Shown in pieces: positions 25,123 through 33,870 of a stretch of DNA of 64,000 nt (position 1 is the stretch's first letter; every line of letters starts with the position of its first letter). This DNA comes from an uncultured Alphaproteobacteria bacterium (GTDB taxonomy: Bacteria; Pseudomonadota; Alphaproteobacteria; RF32; CAG-239), in the NCBI GenBank assembly GCA_944393695.1, contig CALYAY010000008.1:1-64000 (forward strand). The letters are read 5' to 3'. The position numbers were made by a program, and so were the translations under genes. Below the pieces are notes generated by a model, which saw only the letters and a list, made by a program, of their open reading frames with translations, did no database searches and was not told the DNA's origin.

Positions 25123-26434
25123 TTTTCTTTACCATGTTTTTTGTTGTCAGGCTGCCGTCGGCAAAGCGGATTTCCAGCGTCGGGCTTTTTCTTGCTTCGG
25201 AAACCGAATATATGGTTTGTTGCCGGTTGTTTCTGACCCAGGCAAAGCCCCGGCGCAAAACCGAATCTACCGAAACTGATTCCAGTCTAAGAGCCAAATT
25301 CTTTAAATTTTCTTGATTTCTTTCAAAAATATTTAAAATGCAATAAGGGCGGAGGGTGTTTTTTTCCAACAGGCTTTGCTTTTGGCAGAGCAAGTTGGAA
25401 AAAGAGAGTTTCAGGCGTTCGCTGCGGTCATCAAGGCGCTGTTGGTATTCGGCAAGAATCTGGCTGAGGTTGGGAATGCCGCGGCCAAGGCCTTCAATAC
25501 GGGTCTGGTAGTTGATGATGAAGCGGTGAAGCGCGTTTATCAGTCTGCCCCGGGAGGTGGATAGTCCGGCTTCGATTTCGGCTTTGACGGGGACGGCAAA
25601 TTCGGCGGCTCCGGTCGGGGTGGGGGCGCGCAGGTCAGAAACATAGTCAATCAGCATGGTGTCGGTTTCGTGGCCGACGGCGGAAATGACCGGGATTTGC
25701 GAATCGTAAACGGCACGGATGACAATTTCTTCGTTGAAAGGCCAGAGGTCTTCCAGGCTGCCGCCACCGCGGGCAACGATGATGACATCGGGACGGGAGA
25801 TGTTTCCGGCAGCAGGCAGAGCGTTGAAACCTTTAACGGCTGCGGCTATTTTTTCGGCAGCGCCTTCGCCCTGAACCGGGGTCGGCCACAGCAGGATATG
25901 GCTGGGAAAACGGTCGCGCACGCGGTGGATGATGTCGCGGATGACGGCTCCGCTGGCGGAGGTGACGACACCGATGGTCTGGGGCAGGAAGGGGATTTTC
26001 TTTTTATGGGCGGCGTCAAACAGGCCTTCGGCGGCGAATTGTTTTTTGCGTTCTTCCAGAAGTTTGAGCAGGGCGCCGGTGCCGGAAACTTCCATTTGCT
26101 CTATAACTAATTGATAGGAGGATTTGCCGGCAAAGGTGGTGATTTTTCCGGTGGCGACGACTTCGAGCCCGTCTTCGGGTTTGATTTTGAGCGCGGAAGC
26201 CACTCCCCGCCAGCAGACGGCGGCAATGATGGCATTTTCGTCTTTAAGCGAAAGATAATAGTGGCCGGAATCGGCGCGCTTGCAACCGAAAATTTCGCCT
26301 TTTATGCGGACATGGTTAAAGCGGTTTTCCACGCAATGTTTAATTTCGGCGGAAATTTCGCTGACAGTATATTCTTTTGTTTCCGGGGCTGCGGCGGCAG
26401 GAACCGGTGCCAGACCGCTTAATAAATCTTCCAT
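25091..26434 (-). CDS. xseA: Exodeoxyribonuclease VII large subunit
   Basis: The large subunit of the single-strand exonuclease VII. An OB fold (YTVSEISAEIKHCVENRF, VRIKGEIFGCKRADSGHYY) is followed by the catalytic domain (IGVVTSASGAVIRDIIHRV, DVIIVARGGGSLEDLWPFN, VISAVGHETD) and a coiled-coil region near 290-390. The 447 residues are family-typical. The start follows AGGATAAC. The small subunit xseB is not adjacent. The 3' end overlaps the M23 peptidase gene. Confidence 0.95.
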   Translation of the reverse strand: MEDLLSGLAPVPAAAAPETKEYTVSEISAEIKHCVENRFNHVRIKGEIFGCKRADSGHYYLSLKDENAIIAAVCWRGVASALKIKPEDGLEVVATGKITTFAGKSSYQLVIEQMEVSGTGALLKLLEERKKQFAAEGLFDAAHKKKIPFLPQTIGVVTSASGAVIRDIIHRVRDRFPSHILLWPTPVQGEGAAEKIAAAVKGFNALPAAGNISRPDVIIVARGGGSLEDLWPFNEEIVIRAVYDSQIPVISAVGHETDTMLIDYVSDLRAPTPTGAAEFAVPVKAEIEAGLSTSRGRLINALHRFIINYQTRIEGLGRGIPNLSQILAEYQQRLDDRSERLKLSFSNLLCQKQSLLEKNTLRPYCILNIFERNQENLKNLALRLESVSVDSVLRRGFAWVRNNRQQTIYSVSEARKSPTLEIRFADGSLTTKNMVKKNDLQGDLFDN

Positions 26435-26532
26435 TTTGTTATCCTGTTTGTCAATCAGTCGGTATGTTAAAGCATTTCCGGCGGTTTGTTAAGCCGAGAT
26501 TTAAGGGGTGTGGACGGGATAAGCGGAAAAAG

Positions 26533-27450
26533 TTAACGGAGGCCGAGCAGGTTTCGGGCATAGTCGCGGGCGGAAAAGGAATCGAGGTCGTCAATGCCTT
26601 CGCCGACGCCGACAAAATAAAACGGCAGAGGACTTTCTTCGGCAACTGCAACCAAAATTCCGCCTTTGGCCGAGCCGTCGAGCTTGGTAATGACCAGGCC
26701 GTCCACATTGCATATTTCTTTGAAGGTTTTGACTTGTTCCAGAGCATTTTGTCCGGTGGCAGCGTCAATGGTGAGCAGGGTTTGATGAGGGGCGTCGGGA
26801 ATGATTTTTTTGATGACGCGGATGATTTTTTTCAACTCATCCATTAAGCCGGTTTTGTTCTGAAGGCGGCCGGCAGTGTCGATGAAGACAATATCATCGC
26901 CTTGTTTCAGGGCTTCACCGATACCGTCATAGCAGAGGCCGGCAGCATCGCATCCGGGAGCACCGCGGTAAACGCGGATATGGCTGCGTTCTCCCCAGGC
27001 GGAAAGTTGTTCAACAGCAGCTGCTCGGAAGGTGTCGGCGGCAATGAATGAGATTTGTTTGCCCTGAGCCCGGAGTTTGGCGGCCAGTTTGCCGATGGTG
27101 GTGGTTTTTCCGGCGCCGTTAACGCCAATCATCAGGATGATATGAGGCTTTTTTTCCGTATCAACGGTAAATTTTTTTTCGCAGGGTGTGAGGATATTTT
27201 GAATATCCTGCGCCAGTTCGTTTTTGATTTCTTCGGGTGAGGCGTCTTTATTCAGACGGCGTTTGGCAAAGGCATCAATAATCCGGGTTGAGGCTTTGAT
27301 GCCCATGTCGGAAGTGATGAGCAGGTCAAGCAGTTCGTCAAGAGTGGCTTCGTCCACTTTCTTTTTGGTGAAAATGTCCGTGATGCCGCCGGTGAGTTTG
27401 GCGGAAGTTTTTTTGAGGCCGAATCCGAGCTTTTGAAAAAAATCAGTCAT
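26533..27450 (-). CDS. ftsY: Signal recognition particle receptor FtsY
   Basis: The SRP GTPase receptor that targets ribosomes to the membrane. The N domain (LGFGLKKTSAKLTGGI) and NG GTPase motifs are present: GVNGAGKTTTIGKLA (P-loop), DTFRAAAVEQL, DTAGR and TKLDGSAKGG. The 305-residue form lacks a long acidic A domain, as in many alphaproteobacteria. The start at 27450 is set by GGAAGGAA and by an 8-bp overlap with mtaB; the longer open frame upstream lies within mtaB. Confidence 0.96.
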   Translation of the reverse strand: MTDFFQKLGFGLKKTSAKLTGGITDIFTKKKVDEATLDELLDLLITSDMGIKASTRIIDAFAKRRLNKDASPEEIKNELAQDIQNILTPCEKKFTVDTEKKPHIILMIGVNGAGKTTTIGKLAAKLRAQGKQISFIAADTFRAAAVEQLSAWGERSHIRVYRGAPGCDAAGLCYDGIGEALKQGDDIVFIDTAGRLQNKTGLMDELKKIIRVIKKIIPDAPHQTLLTIDAATGQNALEQVKTFKEICNVDGLVITKLDGSAKGGILVAVAEESPLPFYFVGVGEGIDDLDSFSARDYARNLLGLR

Positions 27451-28486
27451 TGGTATTTCCTTCCTGGTCACGTAAAATGCGGGCGCGTTTCCGGCGCAGT
27501 TCCATGGGCAGCTGGGGCATGCGCGCCGCGGGAGTGCCGGGGCGTTCCGAATAAGGAAAAACATGCAGTTTGCCAATGCCGGCTTCATGCACCAGATTAA
27601 CGGTGTTTTGAAAAGCTTCGTCGCTTTCGGTGGGAAAACCGCAAATGAAATCGGCACTGAAAACAGCATCAGGACGAACAGAACGAATCTTTTTGCAGAG
27701 TTCAATGACGGTTTCACGCGAATGACGGCGGCCCATGCGCTTTAAAATCAGATTGTCGCCGGACTGGACGGATAAGTGAAAGTGAGGGAAGATGTTGGGA
27801 TATTGCTTCACGAGGCTGATGAAGTCATCATCCACGGCAGCCGGATCCAGCGAGCCAAACTGCAGAGAAGGGAGTTTGGGGAAGGTTTGGAGAATCTCTT
27901 TTATCAGGCCGCTGAAAGAAGGTTCGTAAGAACAGGCATCAACTCCGGTGAGGCAGATTTCTTTAAAACCCTGTTGCAGCAAGGTGCGAATCTGTTCCAG
28001 AACAGCGGCGGGGGCAACAGAACGATTGCCGCCGCGGGCAAAGGGGATGATGCAATAGGTGCAGCGGTGATTGCAGCCCTGCTGGATTTGAACAAAAGCA
28101 CGTTGACGGCCCTCAAATCCGGTGATGACAAAGTGGTCGTAATTGTCATAGTCAAAGATATTGCCGACGCGGGTTTTGGGGACAGGCGGCAGGCTGAGGT
28201 ATTTTTCGATTTCGGTTTTTTCACGGTTGCCGATGACAAGGTCAACCTCGGGCATGGATGCAAATTTGCGCGGGGCGATTTGCGCGGCACAGCCGGTTAC
28301 GATAATGCGGGCAGCGGGGTTTTCCTTGCGGAGTTTGCGGATGGCCTGCCGGCACTGGCGTTCGGCCTCGCCGGTGACGGCGCAGGTGTTGACAATGATG
28401 ATGTTTCCGGCGTTTTTGAGCTTTTCTTTGAAAATTTCTGATTCATAAGCATTCAGACGGCAGCCGAAAGTGATGACCCGTACCAT
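27443..28486 (-). CDS. mtaB: tRNA t6A37 methylthiotransferase MtaB, short form
   Basis: A radical-SAM enzyme that converts t6A37 of tRNA to ms2t6A37. The N-terminal cluster ligands are Cys9, Cys35 and Cys66. The radical-SAM motif is CNHRCTYC near residue 140, followed by IIPFARGGNRSV. At 347 residues it is shorter than usual (about 400-450). It ends at LRRKRARILRDQEGN and seems to lack the C-terminal TRAM domain that binds tRNA. It overlaps ftsY by 8 bp in the common alphaproteobacterial mtaB-ftsY order. No frameshift remnant is apparent because ftsY begins directly. Confidence 0.92.
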   Translation of the reverse strand: MVRVITFGCRLNAYESEIFKEKLKNAGNIIIVNTCAVTGEAERQCRQAIRKLRKENPAARIIVTGCAAQIAPRKFASMPEVDLVIGNREKTEIEKYLSLPPVPKTRVGNIFDYDNYDHFVITGFEGRQRAFVQIQQGCNHRCTYCIIPFARGGNRSVAPAAVLEQIRTLLQQGFKEICLTGVDACSYEPSFSGLIKEILQTFPKLPSLQFGSLDPAAVDDDFISLVKQYPNIFPHFHLSVQSGDNLILKRMGRRHSRETVIELCKKIRSVRPDAVFSADFICGFPTESDEAFQNTVNLVHEAGIGKLHVFPYSERPGTPAARMPQLPMELRRKRARILRDQEGNTND

Positions 28487-28602
28487 GAAAAAATGTTTCT
28501 CCTGTTTGTGAAATTGCGCATATTATATAACAAATTCAAAATAGTGCAAGGGAGATGTCACAATTTGTTTTATTTTGTGATTCTGCACAAAATTAATTGG
28601 TA

Positions 28603-28631
28603 TTGATTTGTTAACTTTTTTTGGGTAATAT
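28603..28631 (+). promoter_or_regulatory. Promoter of the 28691 outer-membrane protein gene
   Basis: TTGATT (28603-28608), 17 bp, TAATAT (28626-28631). A small hairpin CACATA-TATGTG lies in the 5' leader before a GGGAGA ribosome binding site. Confidence 0.6.
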
Positions 28632-28690
28632 GCAGACATTCACATAATCTGATATGTGGATTTTTAGAAAAAACAATAGGGAGATCTCTA

Positions 28691-29464
28691 ATGAAGTTGA
28701 AATCTGTTTTATTAGCCTCAGCTGCAGTTTTGTTTGCCGGTTCGGCTTCTGCTGCTGATTTAACCAATCCGTTTTATCTGCCGGGTCAGGGGCAGTTTAC
28801 TTCTGACACCCAGGTCAGCTATGGCCGTACGGAATTGACTACTGCTACTGAAAATGATATCAGAAATTTTGATCGTATTCGTGCGACGGAAGAGCTTACT
28901 TACGGCGTAACTAACAATTTGTCCGTATTCGGCGTACTCGGCAATGATTTCGACGTTGAAGGCGAATATAACAACAGCCATAACTTCGATTATGAAATTG
29001 GTGCAAAATACAACAAGGATTTCGGCAAGATTAAGACTCAGGTTGCCGCTTCTTATTATACCTATGATCCGAAGTCTTTTGAGGGGCATCATGGTACGGA
29101 TGAAAGATGGCAGAAGTATCTTAACGGCCAGATCAAACTCGGCTATGACATGGGCAACGGCCTGACCCCGTATGCTTCTTATGCTTTGAGCAGCCAGATC
29201 GACAATGGCGATCGTGAGCTGGGTCAGAGCGCTTTTGCCGGTGTTCACAAGTTTGGCGGCAACTGGGCTGTTGATGGCGGTATCCGTTATGACTACAATA
29301 CCGACGGCAAGAACAACAATCTGGTTTATGTTCAGGCTGCTGCGGATTATTATCCGATGGAAAAACTGGCTGTCGGTGCATTCGGCGACTATAACATTGG
29401 CGGCAGTGCCGATGATATTGATGACGATTACACCGTCGGTCTCAGAGCAAAAGTTTTGTTCTAA
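28691..29464 (+). CDS. Outer-membrane beta-barrel protein, unknown role
   Basis: 257 residues with a clean signal peptide (1-21, ending ASA). Alternating amphipathic strands follow, with YGVTNNLSVFGVLG, FDYEIGAKYN, KTQVAASYYTY, NGLTPYASYALSS, WAVDGGIRYDYN and a C-terminal strand VGLRAKVLF ending in Phe, the outer-membrane assembly signal. About ten strands are likely. It has its own promoter and a strong terminator and a good ribosome binding site, suggesting an abundant protein. It looks like a small porin or adhesin-like barrel; the ligand is unknown. Confidence 0.82.
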   Translation: MKLKSVLLASAAVLFAGSASAADLTNPFYLPGQGQFTSDTQVSYGRTELTTATENDIRNFDRIRATEELTYGVTNNLSVFGVLGNDFDVEGEYNNSHNFDYEIGAKYNKDFGKIKTQVAASYYTYDPKSFEGHHGTDERWQKYLNGQIKLGYDMGNGLTPYASYALSSQIDNGDRELGQSAFAGVHKFGGNWAVDGGIRYDYNTDGKNNNLVYVQAAADYYPMEKLAVGAFGDYNIGGSADDIDDDYTVGLRAKVLF

Positions 29465-29486
29465 GATTAATATCAGACAAAAAGAA

Positions 29487-29514
29487 AAAGGCTTCCGAAC
29501 GGAAGCCTTTTTTT
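29487..29514 (+). terminator. Terminator after the outer-membrane protein gene
   Basis: AAAAGGCTTCC-gaac-GGAAGCCTTTTTTT; it can also act for the convergent ldh gene. Confidence 0.88.
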
Positions 29515-29525
29515 GTGAGTGTTTT

Positions 29526-30470
29526 TTATTTTGAAATCATCTGTAGGGCCTGATCGGAATATTCCTTCATGGTGGATGCACTCTTGTACAGTTCGGCTTT
29601 TTCTTCGGCGTTTAAAACCGGGTAAATAACTTTGTGCACGCCGCGTTTGCCCAAAACGGTGGGCAGAGAGAGGCAGACGTTTTTGACGCCTTCGACATCG
29701 TCCTGGTGAGAAGATACCGTCAGAATGGCATATTCGTTGTTGGTGATGGCGGCGCAAATGCGGGTCAGAGCGCCGGCAATGCCGTAGAAGGTGGCGCCTT
29801 TGCCGTCGATGATTTTATAAGCGGCATTGCGTACGCCGTCGTCGATTTTGCTTTTTACCTCGGCAGAGAAAGGCTTGTTGATTTCTTCGGCCAGTTTATC
29901 GAGCGAAACGGTTCCGGCATCACCGGCCGACCAGACGATAACTTCGCTGTCGCCGTGTTCGCCGATGACGTTGGCGTGAATGGATTGCGGCGAAATTCCG
30001 AGATGGTAGCCCAAGAGCGTGCGCAGACGTGCGGTGTCAAGGACGGTTCCGGAGCCGATGACTTTTTCTTTGGAAAAGCCGGAGAGTTTGAGCGCCACTT
30101 CGGTCATGATGTCAACCGGGTTGGCGGTAATCAGCAGGGTGGTGTCGGGAGCCGCCTTGGCAATCTGGGGGATGATGCTTTCAAAGATTTTGACATTGCG
30201 GCCGAGGAGGTCAATGCGGGTTTCGCCGGGTTTTTGGTTGGCGCCGGCGGTAACGATGACGATTTCGCAGCCTTTCAAATCTTCGTAAGTTCCAGCTTTG
30301 ATTTTGTTGGCATAAGCAAAGGGGGTGGCATGGGCGATGTCTTCGGCCTCGGCTTCGGCCTTTTTCTGGTTGGAGTCAATTAAGACAACTTTGCGGGCAA
30401 CGCCTTTCATAATGAGGGCAAATGCGGTGGCAGCGCCGACGGAGCCGGCTCCGATGATACCTACTTTCAT
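29526..30470 (-). CDS. ldh: L-lactate dehydrogenase
   Basis: Reduces pyruvate to L-lactate with NADH. The fold motifs are GIIGAGSVGAATAF at the N-terminus, ITANPVDIMTEVALKLSG and GEHGDSE (catalytic His). The specificity loop reads AGANQKPGETR: Gln79 occupies the position that is Gln in lactate dehydrogenases and Arg in malate dehydrogenases. The 314 residues are LDH-like. The start at 30470 follows GGAGAAAC; an upstream open extension is spurious. With ppdK in this window it fits a fermentative metabolism. Expression as a single gene is likely. Confidence 0.9.
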   Translation of the reverse strand: MKVGIIGAGSVGAATAFALIMKGVARKVVLIDSNQKKAEAEAEDIAHATPFAYANKIKAGTYEDLKGCEIVIVTAGANQKPGETRIDLLGRNVKIFESIIPQIAKAAPDTTLLITANPVDIMTEVALKLSGFSKEKVIGSGTVLDTARLRTLLGYHLGISPQSIHANVIGEHGDSEVIVWSAGDAGTVSLDKLAEEINKPFSAEVKSKIDDGVRNAAYKIIDGKGATFYGIAGALTRICAAITNNEYAILTVSSHQDDVEGVKNVCLSLPTVLGKRGVHKVIYPVLNAEEKAELYKSASTMKEYSDQALQMISK

Positions 30471-30539
30471 TTTGTTTCTCCTGTTTGGTTGGTTTTTATC
30501 AATTCTTTTCTTATATAGAGCCGGGAGGGATAAAAAGCA

Positions 30540-30567
30540 ATAGAAAAGGCCGGAAAAAACCGGCCTT
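30540..30567 (-). terminator. Terminator after the 30592 gene
   Basis: AAGGCCGG and CCGGCCTT arms around AAAAAA, with the T-run on the minus-strand side. Confidence 0.8.
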
Positions 30568-30591
30568 GAAGTCACAAAATTTTGCCGAATG

Positions 30592-30828
30592 TTACTCCTG
30601 GATGATGGTTTCTTCCTGGTTGGCGGTGGCTTCGGGGTTTTCTTCTTCAACATCTTCGACAATTTCGCCGTCAACGGTCATGTTGCCGTTTTCATCTTCG
30701 GCAACAACCGGCTGGTGTTCGACAGTTGTGGCGGTTGCGGGAACGGTTTCGGCAGTCTGGTCTTTTAACAGGCGGCCGGCAACCAATAAAATGACGATGA
30801 CAAGGATAATGTAAAAAATTTTTTTCAT
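30592..30828 (-). CDS. Small acidic protein with N-terminal membrane anchor
   Basis: 78 residues: one hydrophobic helix (MKKIFYIILVIVILLVAG) followed by a strongly acidic, low-complexity tail (VEHQPVVAEDENGNMTVDG, IVEDVEEENPEATANQEE). The tail should face the periplasm. A plausible ribosome binding site (GGAGAT) precedes the ATG and a terminator follows. I know no function for it. It could be a short lipoprotein-like spacer, but there is no lipobox Cys. Confidence 0.65.
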   Translation of the reverse strand: MKKIFYIILVIVILLVAGRLLKDQTAETVPATATTVEHQPVVAEDENGNMTVDGEIVEDVEEENPEATANQEETIIQE

Positions 30829-31139
30829 TTTAATCTCCGAGCTTGGGTTGAATTCAACTTAAGGATAAGTTATATTCGAGACGGTTGCAACCGGAGTTTT
30901 CAGTTTTTCAGTCTTTTTTTGAGCTTTTGTGATTTATTTAAGCAAAAATCAATGTTTTTATCCACTTTTTTTTATGAGGCGAAAGTGTAGAAAAACCGCG
31001 CCTTTTGAACCGTATGGACAAAGAAAACGGCGGATGGGTTTAAAATAATGCTTGTCAAATTATATGTTTTTATGCTAACTAAATGCTCACAGGCCGATGA
31101 GGTTTGAAAATTTGTTTTAATTTTTTTGAGGTTAATCAT
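30829..31139. other. Intergenic region before acpP
   Basis: No gene is seen in these 311 bp. The part nearest acpP contains TTGTCA near 31053 and TATGCTAAC near 31071, a possible acpP promoter. The middle is AT-rich with no clear hairpin. Confidence 0.4.
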
Positions 31140-31373
31140 ATGACTGATATAGCTAATCGCGTTAAGAAGATCGTTGCTGAACACCTTGGCGTTGAAGAAT
31201 CTAAAGTAACCGATAACGCCAGCTTTATTGACGATTTGGGCGCTGACAGTTTGGATACAGTAGAATTGGTTATGGCTTTCGAAGAAGAATTCGGATGTGA
31301 GATTCCCGATGAAGCCGCTGAAAAAATTCTTACTGTTAAAGATGCTATCGATTATCTTTCTAAGAATGCATAA
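31140..31373 (+). CDS. acpP: Acyl carrier protein
   Basis: The 77-residue carrier of fatty acid synthesis. The phosphopantetheine serine is Ser37 in [20 protein letters not shown]. Length, acidity and the C-terminal [10 protein letters not shown] are typical. The start at 31140 is chosen over a longer upstream frame by family length and by TGAGG upstream. fabF and mltG follow in the standard alphaproteobacterial order, although a terminator-like hairpin separates acpP from fabF, which would allow higher acpP levels. Confidence 0.97.
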   Translation: MTDIANRVKKIVAEHLGVEESKVTDNASFIDDLGADSLDTVELVMAFEEEFGCEIPDEAAEKILTVKDAIDYLSKNA

Positions 31374-31399
31374 GCTCTTATGGCTTTAAAGTTGTGATG

Positions 31400-31431
31400 A
31401 AACTCGCTCTAGGAGATTAGGCGAGTTTTAT
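31400..31431 (+). terminator. Terminator or attenuator between acpP and fabF
   Basis: AAACTCGC and GCGAGTTT arms around a 12-nt loop are followed by TATCTTT. The T-run is interrupted, so partial read-through into fabF is likely. Confidence 0.6.
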
Positions 31432-31485
31432 CTTTATAAAGCCGAGAAGAGCAGATTTGAGAACTTTTGTATGAGGTAGTTGTTG

Positions 31486-32760
31486 ATGAGAAGAGTTGTT
31501 GTAACCGGTTTGGGAATTGTTTCGCCGTTCGGGAGAGGTGTTGATTATAACTGGAAATGCCTTTTGGAAGGAAAGTCCGGAATTCGGAAGATTCAGGGAA
31601 TTGAGCTGAAAGATATTCCGGTGCAGATTGCCGGGCAGGTTCCGACCGGAGAAGGAGAGCACGAATTTAATCCCGATACGGTTATGCCTCCCAAAGATCA
31701 GAAGAAAAACGACCGGTTTATTTTGTACGGAATGGCTGCCGGCGGTGATGCCATTGCAGATTGCGGATGGGATTATGAAAACGCTTCCGAAGAGGAAAAG
31801 TGCCGTTTCGGCGTAATGATGGGATCGGGTATCGGCGGTTTGGACGTGATTTATGAAAACTCGGTTTCTTTTCATGAAAACGGAATGAAGAGAATTTCGC
31901 CGTTTTTTATTCCTTCCTGTCTGATTAATCTGGTTTCAGGCAATCTGTCTATCAAATACGGGCTGAAAGGACCGAATCATGCCTGTGTTACGGCTTGTTC
32001 AACCGGGACGCATGCTATCGGCGATGCGGCTAATATCATTATGCGCGGCGATGCCGACATGATGTTGGCCGGCGGTGCCGAATCGGCGGTGAATGTTCTG
32101 GGGCTTTGCGGTTTTGCCCGGATGAAGGCCATTACCTCGGCGTTTAACGATGCGCCGGAAAAGGCTTCGCGTCCGTGGGATAAAGACCGCAGCGGTTTTG
32201 TTATGGGCGAGGGATCCGGTGCGCTGGTGCTGGAAGAACTGGAACATGCCAAAGCCCGCGGTGCCAAAATTTATGCCGAAGTTGTCGGCTATGGTATGAG
32301 CGGTGATGCCTATCATATTACGGCTCCCTCGGGAGACGGTGCTTACCGGGCCATGAAGATGGCGGTGGAACATGCCAAAGAACATGGTGTGGAACTGAAA
32401 GATATTAATTATATCAATGCTCACGGAACTTCAACTCCGGCCGGCGATGTAGGCGAGGCTCTGGCCGTTAAGCGCCTGTTCGGTGATGATATGAAGTATG
32501 TTTCGATGTCGTCAACCAAGTCGGCCGTCGGGCATCTTTTGGGAGCGGCCGGAGCGGTGGAAGCCGTGTTTACGATTAAGGCTTTGCAGGATCAGATTTG
32601 TCCGCCGACGCTTAATCTGGAGAATCCGGCAGACGAGGTCAAGGATATGGATCTGGTGCCGTTGAAAGCCAAGAAAAAAGCCATTAAAGCGGCAATGTCC
32701 AATTCGTTTGGTTTTGGCGGAACAAACTCTTCTTTGATTATGAAAGTTTACGAAGATTAG
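31486..32760 (+). CDS. fabF: 3-oxoacyl-ACP synthase II FabF
   Basis: A condensing enzyme of fatty acid elongation. The catalytic triad is visible: Cys in ACSTGTHAIGDA, His in INAHGTSTPAGD and His in SAVGHLLGAAGA. The 424 residues, VVVTGLGIVSPFG at the start and NSFGFGGTNSSL at the end are typical. The start at 31486 (MRRVVVTG) follows GAGG; TTG codons just upstream are less likely. Confidence 0.97.
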   Translation: MRRVVVTGLGIVSPFGRGVDYNWKCLLEGKSGIRKIQGIELKDIPVQIAGQVPTGEGEHEFNPDTVMPPKDQKKNDRFILYGMAAGGDAIADCGWDYENASEEEKCRFGVMMGSGIGGLDVIYENSVSFHENGMKRISPFFIPSCLINLVSGNLSIKYGLKGPNHACVTACSTGTHAIGDAANIIMRGDADMMLAGGAESAVNVLGLCGFARMKAITSAFNDAPEKASRPWDKDRSGFVMGEGSGALVLEELEHAKARGAKIYAEVVGYGMSGDAYHITAPSGDGAYRAMKMAVEHAKEHGVELKDINYINAHGTSTPAGDVGEALAVKRLFGDDMKYVSMSSTKSAVGHLLGAAGAVEAVFTIKALQDQICPPTLNLENPADEVKDMDLVPLKAKKKAIKAAMSNSFGFGGTNSSLIMKVYED

Positions 32761-32780
32761 TTTGATTTTTGTGTTATGGA

Positions 32781-32815
32781 AAATCTGTCCGTGTTGAAGC
32801 GGGCAGATTTTTTTT
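32781..32815 (+). terminator. Terminator after fabF
   Basis: AAATCTG-CC and GG-CAGATTT arms are followed by eight Ts, so mltG likely has its own promoter within 32816-32895. Confidence 0.75.
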
Positions 32816-32895
32816 GCCTTTGGATATTTTTTTATGCTGTTGACTTCGGGGGATGTTGATTTTAAGTTTATAAAGAATTTTCCGGGGAATGAATT

Positions 32896-33861
32896 ATGAA
32901 AAAAATTGTGATTTTTGTTGTGGTGTGTCTGGTGCTGACCGTTGTCGGCGGTTTTCAGCTGAAGAGCTGGTTTGAACGGGCGGGAAGTCTTGAAAAAACG
33001 GCTTATGTTACCATTCCGAAAGGAGTCAATTTGAAAGTGACGGCCGGAAAACTGGCGGATGAAGGGGTGATAGACAAGCCGTGGCTGTTTTACCTGGTCG
33101 CGAGAATTCAGGGTATTGACAAGCATCTGAAAGCCGGGGAATATGCCTTCTTGCCGCGGACATCCATGGCAGAGGCCTTACAGAAAATTGCCGCGGGAGA
33201 TGTTTATTACCGGCGGCTGACTTTACCGGAAGGATTGTATTCCGGCCAGCTGATCAGGCTTATTGCCGGGGCTCCGGCTTTGAACGGCAGTGTGGAGGCG
33301 GTTCCGGCGGAGGGAAGCCTGCTGCCGGAAACTTACAGCTATCAATATGGCGAGAACCGGCAGGAGCTGGTGAATCGCGCTCAGGCGGCGATGAAAAAAG
33401 TGCTGGATGAAGCCTGGAACGGACGGGATGAGAATCTGCCGCTGAAAAACAAAGAGGAGCTGCTGGTGCTGGCTTCGATTATTGAAAAAGAAACCGGTGT
33501 TCCCGAGGAGCGGGGATTGGTGGCGTCGGTGTTTGTCAACCGGCTGCGCAAGGGAATGAAGCTGCAGACGGATCCGACGGTGATTTATGCCCTGACGGAA
33601 GGAAAAAAAGATTTGGGACGTTCGCTGCGGCGGCGTGATTTGCGGATTGACAGTCCTTATAATACCTATAAATATTACGGTTTGCCGCCAACGCCGATTT
33701 GCAATCCGGGAAGGGAGGCCATTATGGCGGCGGCGCATCCGGAAAAAAGTGATTTTCTGTATTTTGTGGCCAACGGGCGCGGCGGGCATAATTTTTCAAA
33801 GACGCTGAATGAGCATAACCGCCATGTGCGCAACTGGGTTAATGAACTGCGCCGGCAATAA
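32896..33861 (+). CDS. mltG: Endolytic murein transglycosylase MltG
   Basis: An inner-membrane lytic transglycosylase that ends glycan strand growth. One membrane helix (3-21), a LysM-like region (VTIPKGVNLKVTAGKLADEG), then the YceG domain with the catalytic Glu in ASIIEKETGVPEE, LQTDPTVIYAL, SPYNTYKYYGLPPTPICNPG and the final HNFSKTLNEH. The 321 residues are normal. Its place after acpP-fabF is conserved in alphaproteobacteria. Confidence 0.96.
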   Translation: MKKIVIFVVVCLVLTVVGGFQLKSWFERAGSLEKTAYVTIPKGVNLKVTAGKLADEGVIDKPWLFYLVARIQGIDKHLKAGEYAFLPRTSMAEALQKIAAGDVYYRRLTLPEGLYSGQLIRLIAGAPALNGSVEAVPAEGSLLPETYSYQYGENRQELVNRAQAAMKKVLDEAWNGRDENLPLKNKEELLVLASIIEKETGVPEERGLVASVFVNRLRKGMKLQTDPTVIYALTEGKKDLGRSLRRRDLRIDSPYNTYKYYGLPPTPICNPGREAIMAAAHPEKSDFLYFVANGRGGHNFSKTLNEHNRHVRNWVNELRRQ

Positions 33862-33870
33862 TATTTGCGA

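Noticed and set aside
26533..27717. Longer ftsY start giving 394 residues with a hydrophobic N-terminus
   Set aside because: The extra 89 residues are encoded inside mtaB in another frame; the start at 27450 has a ribosome binding site and the normal FtsY N-terminus.
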